Made by a program: the position numbers and the translations under genes. Positions 17,301 to 22,538 of a stretch of DNA of 64,000 nucleotides are shown in pieces. Source of the stretch: a virus; IMG/VR virus record IMGVR_UViG_3300006916_000041, positions 62,001 to 126,000 of that record; one strand, given 5' to 3'. The notes under the pieces are model-generated. The model saw only the letters and a list, made by a program, of their open reading frames with translations, ran no database searches and was not told the DNA's origin. Every line of letters starts with the position of its first letter. Position 1 is the first letter of the stretch.

Positions 17301-17691
17301 TGCAGATCCCAATGCTAGCTTTGCACAAAAAATTCGAAATGCAGGCAATACAGCACTAGACGGTGCAACATTTGGATTGTACGGAAAAGATGCTACTCAA
17401 GAGTCACTACAAGCACAAGGATTTACTGTGCAAGATCTTCAAGAAAAAGTAGATCAATTTATTCTAGTAAAAGAAAATGTTGATACACTGAGAAAAATTG
17501 TAGCTGATAAGAGTGTAATGCCAGTCAAGTTCGAAGATGGTACTATGAAAGTAGACATGACCACAGCTAGTATTTTCTTACAAGCATTCGACAAAATGCG
17601 TGAAGACAATCAAGCCAAAGTAGCTGAAATGATGAGAACCAAAAAAGGATTCCTAAGGGTAATGGATATTATCTACGGAGCAATGAAATGA
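14359..17691 (+). CDS. Giant leader-bearing late protein (1110 aa) with proline-rich centre
   Basis: Starts MRLEDLFEANPALKV with an LFE|A site. Residues ~15-75 and 85-130 are helical, with a short hydrophobic Gly-rich piece (GLAGRVVGGAAMMIF). Residues ~210-375 are low-complexity Pro/Asp/Lys (repeated PDAP, KGPV, VDP units). Later come short basic motifs known from many phage proteins (MKKQYGKDWETVYYATIR; HKKGTAKYKAHMAAMHAGM), two copies of SPRPRLRP, a lysine tract, a Gly-rich hydrophobic stretch near 950-1000, and a helical C-terminus. It looks like a chain of small modules, perhaps a processed, injected polyprotein (inference). Overlaps the next gene by four bases. Confidence 0.7.
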   Translation: MRLEDLFEANPALKVSGSVVGGKSPVVLGTEFFDMAKKQGATPKQASNVIELFQKNNPQFRGPKMTQFMQQFFTNNPDVFKTANDNVKLATGSGGAGKVKGKIKPSGWSKLLGLAGRVVGGAAMMIFGNPTTAADATLSDEDRQAMEIADKMMQSLAASDPQALIDMIDDEYKNADKDDVQFVDPRTHPYYTDAQKRVADTQKMLDLEPIGGGIPQPSAQTDAPTLAQPEIKPEELPKSEPITTPKFPGIPVLPDLPGPESPLEIPEPAPSVAPTAPKQPEPTQDPQDAPDAPTRDTPVEIPTTTPTKPEVDPGKEQEPTVDPDAPLPKGPVVNPDAPGQPKGPVTDPEKLPDAPKVLDKPVTTRAPSTLTVPGPAPRVKTDIGTTQPPRGGKGKEKTRKRIRFGLPDLTKKQRDYTLSPFTPLPMPDPMKLARYKSFGESVEEREMTKAEKAKETRLKKKYDDSGMKAAMKKQYGKDWETVYYATIRKQAMEEGYQILPPIDRDRYDEIQGMEGPMITRSGKVVYYDPQEGAYYDRDTDMYLTYDEWKELDKAPHTAEAVKPKDDPYSEPGRPGGKNQDKGKKSPSLPTAIRSYLKGGERSLGMPDPMNIHARLNASVEQRANALFDRALAEFEFNPRAGHMDQPSHPQNKGLTDPRKSSPRPRLRPEPEIDLSPDAEAPDQVHVKKSSAPASSPRPRLRPKDVEMKAAIDAAVRQAMGEESVNEWGGDDQYQAVEGFIENALSIFDEMLDNGVDELRARAEAHDYLKGELGDLGVTHGDMESKQYHSELEKEIVQIMNRRDKGMREGHSPHKKGTAKYKAHMAAMHAGMNEGKYGKKKKKKKYNEADDESSYGWDDAAIAAGALGSAYATGKIANRTPKPLTPMQQLKKDQKAARQAQKQLDRQNRKLAKSNMSVAQSNDKIVRLKQKYPNLGNQNIKAVPNKATKLGKAAKFGKAALGKLAWPVALGMTAYDAARGYRADPNASFAQKIRNAGNTALDGATFGLYGKDATQESLQAQGFTVQDLQEKVDQFILVKENVDTLRKIVADKSVMPVKFEDGTMKVDMTTASIFLQAFDKMREDNQAKVAEMMRTKKGFLRVMDIIYGAMK

Positions 17692-17879
17692 GACTGGATG
17701 AGCTCAAATCAACACCTTTAACTGAAGAACAATTTGATGAAGCAGCAGGCAAAAAAGACGCTTGCTATTACAAAGTTAAAAGTCGTTACAAAGTATGGCC
17801 CAGTGCATATGCAAGTGGCGCACTGGTAAAGTGTCGCAAAGTAGGTGCTAAGAACTGGGGCAACAAGAGTAAAAAGTAA
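17688..17879 (+). CDS. Small leader-type basic Cys protein (63 aa)
   Basis: MRLDELKSTPLTEEQ leader with LTE|E site, then the compact basic motif DACYYKVKSRYKVWPSAYAS and VKCRKVGAKNWGNK. This motif recurs, in my memory, as a small stand-alone or C-terminal domain in many phage proteins. If the leader is removed, a ~50-residue basic protein remains, suited to DNA binding inside the capsid (inference). Confidence 0.65.
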   Translation: MRLDELKSTPLTEEQFDEAAGKKDACYYKVKSRYKVWPSAYASGALVKCRKVGAKNWGNKSKK

Positions 17880-18517
17880 TGTTGGTTAATGACATCATAT
17901 TAGAATCATATTATGATTTTGTTAAAGATGACAATGTTGAAGATATCATTGATCATGCAAAATCCACTGGACGCACTCATAATAATCCAATTTATATTGA
18001 TTATAGTGTTAAAAATAATCCTAAATATGATATGATTTCACTATCAGTTATGGCATATAAACCAGAAGCACCAGATCAACTAGTAAAACAAGCAGATGAA
18101 GACGGATGGTATGTTGAACTTCGTGCAATTTTTATCAAAAATCGCAATTATCAATCAAGTGAAAAATTGAATGCTAATCAGTTTCAGCGAATGATGGATA
18201 AACTTAATGCTGCGGACAATGTTGAACGTATTGAAGAAAATTTACGTGCTTGGTTTGGTAAAGGTAAAAAGGGCGGTGCTGGCGGTGGTGGCTGGGATCG
18301 TTACAACACCAAAGGTGAACGTATTGGTAAATGTGGCGATGCTAAAAAAGGTGAAGGCAAACCTAAATGTCTAAGTAAAAGTAGAGCTGCAAGTTTAAGA
18401 GCTAAAGGTGGCAAAAAAGCAATTGCTGCCGCTGTACGTAAAAAGAGAAGAGAAGATCCGAATAAGAATCGCAGAGGTAAAGCTAAAAACGTAAGCAACA
18501 CAACACGCAAATCATAA
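17879..18517 (+). CDS. Leader-type protein with DUF6321-like basic C-terminus
   Basis: 212 residues. Leader MLVNDIILESYYDF (ILE|S). Residues 25-125 form an alpha/beta domain of unknown role. After FGKGKKGGAGGGG comes a basic Cys-containing tail: GWDRYNTKGERIGKCGD, KPKCLSKSRAASLRAKGGKK and a lysine/arginine-rich end, matching the phage DUF6321-type domain. Start overlaps the previous stop. Probable nucleic-acid-binding tail. Confidence 0.65.
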   Translation: MLVNDIILESYYDFVKDDNVEDIIDHAKSTGRTHNNPIYIDYSVKNNPKYDMISLSVMAYKPEAPDQLVKQADEDGWYVELRAIFIKNRNYQSSEKLNANQFQRMMDKLNAADNVERIEENLRAWFGKGKKGGAGGGGWDRYNTKGERIGKCGDAKKGEGKPKCLSKSRAASLRAKGGKKAIAAAVRKKRREDPNKNRRGKAKNVSNTTRKS

Positions 18518-18527
18518 AGGAGAAGCA

Positions 18528-18713
18528 ATGACACTTACACTTAACACAAAATGTAAAACCTGTGGACACGAGTGTCACTGCCATAAACAAGATTGCGATA
18601 AATGTATAAATGATGTTTGTACCAAATGTGTGTGCGATAATGCTGTGGGACTAGAAACTGATGCTCGTAAGTGGGCTTGGGAAGACAGCGGAGTCGAACA
18701 AGGCTTCAATTAA
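18528..18713 (+). CDS. Cysteine-rich small metal-binding protein
   Basis: 61 residues with nine Cys and three His in the first 42 residues (CKTCGHECHCHKQDC, DKCINDVCTKCVC), a metallothionein-like or zinc-ribbon arrangement. Strong AAAGGAG site. Ends just where the next gene starts (TAATG). Function beyond metal binding unknown. Confidence 0.65.
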   Translation: MTLTLNTKCKTCGHECHCHKQDCDKCINDVCTKCVCDNAVGLETDARKWAWEDSGVEQGFN

Positions 18714-19306
18714 TGCACCCAGAAGAAATAGTTTGGCAAACAACTGCTCCTGAAGATTTGTGGATATTTGATAAACTAATACTATCAAGATATCTTGGTT
18801 ATACATGTGGTCCAACAGGAACCAGTGTTCCTACACCCGGATACTATATTGTGCGTCCTTGTGTAAACGCATTTGGACTAGGATTAAACGCACAAAAACA
18901 CTATATACAAGACACAACAGACTATCTAACACCTGGTCATTTTTGGTGTGAGTGGTTTGAAGGAGATCATATCAGTGTTGACTATCTAAACGGACAACAA
19001 GTACTAGCAGTACAAGGATTTAAACCACCAGGAACATTTACACGGTGGGACCGCTGGGTAAGAGTAGATACTCAGATACCTTTACCTCCAATACTAGATT
19101 ATATAAAAATCAAATATGATAAAATAAACTGTGAATTTATTGGTGATAAATTAATAGAAGTTCATTTGCGTCACAACAGCGATTTTCCACATGGTCGCAA
19201 CGAATATATTCCTGTGTGGCAGGGCATGAATGAAACACCTCCAAAAGGCTACGAATATATACAAGATCCTGATGTTCATGGCAGAATTGGAGCGTGGGTA
19301 AAATAA
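18713..19306 (+). CDS. Unknown phage protein, possibly ATP-grasp-like
   Basis: 197 residues from ATG 18713 (coupled to previous stop). The order YYIVRPCVN, GHFWCEWFEG and CEFIGDKLIEVHLRHNSD vaguely follows ATP-grasp enzymes (nucleotide-binding strand, hinge, then a metal-binding E-x-H/N element). No P-loop. The resemblance is weak and I would not assign an activity. Confidence 0.5.
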   Translation: MHPEEIVWQTTAPEDLWIFDKLILSRYLGYTCGPTGTSVPTPGYYIVRPCVNAFGLGLNAQKHYIQDTTDYLTPGHFWCEWFEGDHISVDYLNGQQVLAVQGFKPPGTFTRWDRWVRVDTQIPLPPILDYIKIKYDKINCEFIGDKLIEVHLRHNSDFPHGRNEYIPVWQGMNETPPKGYEYIQDPDVHGRIGAWVK

Positions 19307-19309
19307 ATA
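19302..19309 (+). promoter_or_regulatory. Late promoter box AATAAATA
   Basis: AATAAATA over the stop of the preceding gene, 25 bases before the endolysin ATG at 19335, with AGGGAG between. Confidence 0.6.
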
Positions 19310-19334
19310 CGTATACAAAAAGGGAGTATTCATT

Positions 19335-20177
19335 ATGAGTACATTTGAATTTGAATTCACAGAAGATCAAGTGCAAGAACTGCTAAAAGGTAATGGCGAA
19401 TACGCAGAGTGGTTTGAAGCAATGGAAGAGATACTTCCATACTATGATATTACAACTGTTGATAGAGTAGCAGGCTTTATAGCACAGTGCGCTCATGAAA
19501 GCAACAACTTTAGAGTTACACAAGAGAACTTGAACTACAGTGCAAAAGGATTGAATGCTGTATTTCCCAAGTACTTTGTAAGAGCCGGAAGAGATGCAAA
19601 TGCCTATCACAGACAACCAGAAAAGATTGCAAACGTAGTGTATGCAAACCGCATGGACAATGGTGACGAAGCCAGTGGCGACGGATGGCGCTTTCGCGGT
19701 AGAGGAGTTATTCAACTTACTGGTAGACACAACTATACCAAGTTTGGAGAGACACTGGGCTACACAGCAGAACAAGCAATCAAATATCTCAAAACCAAGA
19801 AAGGTGCATTGGAAAGTGCATGTTGGTTTTGGAAAACAAATGGTCTAAACAAATGGGCTGACAAACAAGATGTTGTTGGCATGACCAAACGTATCAATGG
19901 CGGAACTATTGGACTAGAAGATCGCAAGAAGCACTACAAGCATGCACTAGAAGTATTGGGCGGCAGTTGGAGCCCACCACCTTTTACACACAGTACAGTG
20001 AAAAAAGGCAGCAAAGGTGAAACTGTAAAAGCAGTACAAAAAGCACTTGGTATTAGTGCAGATGGTGACTTTGGTCCAGGAACAGAAGCCGCTGTAATAG
20101 CATGGCAAAAAAGTAGAGGTTTGGTACCAGATGGTATCGTAGGAAAAGCTACACTTGCCGCAATGGGAATAAAATAA
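19335..20177 (+). CDS. Endolysin: GH19 chitinase-like domain plus peptidoglycan-binding domain
   Basis: 280 residues. Residues ~40-200 follow glycoside hydrolase family 19: AGFIAQCAHESNNF (catalytic Glu), the GDGWRFRGRGVIQLTGRHNY signature given here as positions 113-132, and ACWFWKTNGLNKWAD. Residues ~215-280 are a PG_binding_1 module (KKGSKGETVKAVQKALG, DGDFGPGTEAAV). Enzymes like this cleave peptidoglycan for host lysis. No signal peptide, so release needs a holin; small membrane proteins follow directly. Late promoter at 19302. Confidence 0.9.
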   Translation: MSTFEFEFTEDQVQELLKGNGEYAEWFEAMEEILPYYDITTVDRVAGFIAQCAHESNNFRVTQENLNYSAKGLNAVFPKYFVRAGRDANAYHRQPEKIANVVYANRMDNGDEASGDGWRFRGRGVIQLTGRHNYTKFGETLGYTAEQAIKYLKTKKGALESACWFWKTNGLNKWADKQDVVGMTKRINGGTIGLEDRKKHYKHALEVLGGSWSPPPFTHSTVKKGSKGETVKAVQKALGISADGDFGPGTEAAVIAWQKSRGLVPDGIVGKATLAAMGIK

Positions 20178-20332
20178 TGAATTGGATTACAAGTAGATTA
20201 ACAGAACGCACTACCTGGGATGGGCTAGTGCTGATAGCCGCAGGTGTAGCGATGATTGTTGTGCCTGTTGGAATAATTGGACTAGGCTGTATTGCATACG
20301 GCGCATGGACAATTTGGAAAAAGGAAGACTAA
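20177..20332 (+). CDS. Small membrane protein (51 aa), lysis candidate
   Basis: ATG overlaps the endolysin stop (TAATGA). MNWITSRLTERTTWDG followed by a hydrophobic Gly/Val/Ile-rich stretch (residues ~17-43) and the charged tail WKKED. One or two short membrane helices. Position directly after the endolysin suggests a holin or antiholin role (inference). Confidence 0.6.
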   Translation: MNWITSRLTERTTWDGLVLIAAGVAMIVVPVGIIGLGCIAYGAWTIWKKED

Positions 20333-20406
20333 TGGCAAAATCTTGGGCGCAAAAGAAAAAAGAAAACTTAAAGCAGTCATCAAAGTACGGCGAAAAAGGC
20401 AAGTAA
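20332..20406 (+). CDS. Possible 24-residue basic peptide
   Basis: MAKSWAQKKKENLKQSSKYG... starts on the last base of the previous stop and is lysine-rich. Too short to be sure; the perfect coupling to the preceding gene and the ATG a few bases after its stop support translation. Confidence 0.35.
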   Translation: MAKSWAQKKKENLKQSSKYGEKGK

Positions 20407-20410
20407 TAGT

Positions 20411-20695
20411 ATGTGGGAAATGATCGAGCGCATGGCCACAGACAGATTGTGGATTTATACTGCACTGGCAGGTAGTGCGTTTGGTGCTATATTTGTAGCA
20501 TACATGAGTAGCACACGCATTGGTTTATGGTTTTACAGCAAAGTAGACAAATGCGTGGACTATCTTGTTGAACGTTGGGGCTGGACATGGTTACAACAAC
20601 CAGAAGATGCCTGGCGCCAACGCTATCCTAAGATCACTGCAAAAATTGACCAATTAGAAAAAAGAATTGAAAAGATAGAGAAGAAAAATGTTTAG
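20411..20695 (+). CDS. Small membrane protein with coiled-coil tail
   Basis: 94 residues: one membrane segment (about 15-35, WIYTALAGSAFGAIFVAYM), an amphipathic Trp-rich part, and a charged coiled-coil end (KIDQLEKRIEKIEKKN). Topology fits a spanin-like or holin-accessory protein in the lysis region, not proven. Overlaps the next start. Confidence 0.6.
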   Translation: MWEMIERMATDRLWIYTALAGSAFGAIFVAYMSSTRIGLWFYSKVDKCVDYLVERWGWTWLQQPEDAWRQRYPKITAKIDQLEKRIEKIEKKNV

Positions 20696-21161
20696 TTTTG
20701 ATATTGAAAATATAACCAAAGGTATAGGTGCTATTACAGCAACACTTGCGCTTATAGGTGGCGGCTACACACTGTGGGATAAGCTAGAATCAAAAGAAAT
20801 TTTAGCCTGGGCACCAGAACATTTCAGTGTGACAGATGCACCTGTTGACGGAACTTTTGATGTAATTGTTGCTCGTGAAAAGTACAGAGATGATTGCAGT
20901 GTTGAAGGTTTTACACTTGAGGTAAAAGACAGCAAGTTTATGGTACACAAGGCAATACCCAGCATAGCAAAATTTTCAGGACCTGCAAGTGATAAGATAG
21001 ACAAGTTTGGATTTTCTTTTACAATAGACAAAGAACACATAGATATGATACCTCCAGGCACTGCAACTTTACTTGCACACATAAATTATCAATGTCCCGA
21101 AGGACCAGTGGTTGTAAATTATCCAGATCATCCGAATTTAAAATTTACAATCACTGATTAA
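20688..21161 (+). CDS. Membrane-anchored protein, unknown
   Basis: 157 residues. An N-terminal membrane anchor (GIGAITATLALIGGGYTLW, ~12-30) precedes a ~120-residue beta-rich soluble domain, probably periplasmic. Followed with no gap by another membrane protein. Not recognised; spanin or superinfection-exclusion roles are possible. Confidence 0.6.
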   Translation: MFSFDIENITKGIGAITATLALIGGGYTLWDKLESKEILAWAPEHFSVTDAPVDGTFDVIVAREKYRDDCSVEGFTLEVKDSKFMVHKAIPSIAKFSGPASDKIDKFGFSFTIDKEHIDMIPPGTATLLAHINYQCPEGPVVVNYPDHPNLKFTITD

Positions 21162-21536
21162 ATGTGGCAGAGATTTCGTAAATGGCTAAACATAGATCAC
21201 ATTGTGGATTTAGCTGTAGACCTGGCTTTAATTTTATTTGACGTAATCACAAGCCCGATACTAATAGTAATGCGCTTGCTCAGATGGAGCATAGGCAAGT
21301 ACATGCTAGATGGTGTTAAGAACAAAATTAAAAAACTCATACACTGGCTACAAACCAAACCCTGGTGGGTCAGTGTCATTGTTGCTCCTATTGCACTGAT
21401 TGTAACTTTTTATACACTGGTTGCTTTATGGCTAGCCAGTGCGGTGTTCGATCCGCAACTGTGGACAGAAGACGAATTACCCAGCGATGATGTAATTATC
21501 CAAGAACATCTAAAAAACATTGACAACTCTGAATAA
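21162..21536 (+). CDS. Membrane protein, unknown
   Basis: 124 residues. Amphipathic N-terminal helices (HIVDLAVDLALILFDVITSP), a basic loop, then a strong membrane segment (VSVIVAPIALIVTFYTLVAL, ~70-90) and an acidic C-terminus. Last of four small membrane proteins after the endolysin. Confidence 0.6.
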   Translation: MWQRFRKWLNIDHIVDLAVDLALILFDVITSPILIVMRLLRWSIGKYMLDGVKNKIKKLIHWLQTKPWWVSVIVAPIALIVTFYTLVALWLASAVFDPQLWTEDELPSDDVIIQEHLKNIDNSE

Positions 21537-21573
21537 TTAATATAGTATGTAACAAATACAAAAGGAGAAACGT

Positions 21574-21834
21574 ATGCCAATACGCAGCTTTAGCGATAGC
21601 GAAATTAATAAACTTAAACAACTTGTAAGCGAAGGCATTCAAGTCACAGGTGAAGTAGAAACACTCAAAGAAGGTCTCAGAGACACAGTAAAAGCCATTG
21701 CAGAAGAAATGGATATGAAACCAGCAGTGCTAAACAAAGCCATTAGAATTGCATACAAAAATGAATTTGCTAATGTACAAGACAGTTTTAATGCAGTTGA
21801 AGAAGTACTTCAAGCAGTAGGTAGAGACAATTAA
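21574..21834 (+). CDS. dsbA: DsbA-like dsDNA-binding protein
   Basis: 86-residue, helical, charged protein (SDSEINKLKQLVSEGI, LRDTVKAIAEEMDMKPAVLNKAI). Length and the pattern 'helix - E(E)xxMKPxxxNK - K(N/Q)E' fit T4 DsbA, a small double-stranded DNA-binding protein linked to late promoters. Strong AAAGGAG site. Adjacent to replication genes as in T4-like marine phages. Confidence 0.6.
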   Translation: MPIRSFSDSEINKLKQLVSEGIQVTGEVETLKEGLRDTVKAIAEEMDMKPAVLNKAIRIAYKNEFANVQDSFNAVEEVLQAVGRDN

Positions 21835-22538
21835 TGCTTGACTTAACAGTCATTGAAGTACAACATTATACAGACAAACTATTTAGAATAAGAACCGAAC
21901 GACCTCGCAGTTATAGATTTACTGCGGGCGAGTTTGTTATGATCAGTACTGTTGATGATGATACACCTAATAGAGCATACAGTATTACCAGTGGACCTTA
22001 TGACGACTACTTGGAGTTTTACAGTATCAAAGTACAAGACGGTCCATTAACCAGTCGACTACAACATGTGAGTGTGGGAGACAAAATACTAGTGGGAGAA
22101 AAACCCACCGGAACGCTGATACTTGCTAATCTGGAATTAGGTGGGCATTTGGTAATGATGGCTAGTGGTACAGGTATTGCACCTTTTATTAGTTTGTTGC
22201 GTGAACCAGAAACATATGACTTATTTGAAAACATCACTGTAACATGGACTACTAGAACACATTCAGAACAAGACTGCTACAGAGACTTTCTCAACGAAAT
22301 GCCCATTGAGTATATCAGCACAGTTACACAAGAACCTGCTGAACTGCAAGGACGCATTCAAAAGTTTATGGCAGACGGAACAGTTAAGATTGACAATCCT
22401 GAATATCAGCGTATAATGTTATGTGGAAGTATAGCATTCAACAACGACTTAAAAGAACACTTCGCTGCACTAGGGTTCAGTGAAGGCAACAAAAAAACAC
22501 AAGGTACGTTTGTGCAAGAAAGGGCATTTGTTAGTTAA
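21834..22538 (+). CDS. Ferredoxin/flavodoxin-NADP reductase
   Basis: 234 residues, FNR family. FAD-binding barrel with RAYSITSGP (residues ~44-52), NADP domain with MASGTGIAPFISLL (~105-118), LCGSIAFNNDLKEHF and the C-terminal aromatic-containing end QERAFVS. It moves electrons between NADPH and ferredoxin or flavodoxin. In this phage it could serve the two radical SAM proteins, QueE or ribonucleotide reduction (inference). Start overlaps the previous stop and its stop overlaps the polymerase start. Confidence 0.9.
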   Translation: MLDLTVIEVQHYTDKLFRIRTERPRSYRFTAGEFVMISTVDDDTPNRAYSITSGPYDDYLEFYSIKVQDGPLTSRLQHVSVGDKILVGEKPTGTLILANLELGGHLVMMASGTGIAPFISLLREPETYDLFENITVTWTTRTHSEQDCYRDFLNEMPIEYISTVTQEPAELQGRIQKFMADGTVKIDNPEYQRIMLCGSIAFNNDLKEHFAALGFSEGNKKTQGTFVQERAFVS

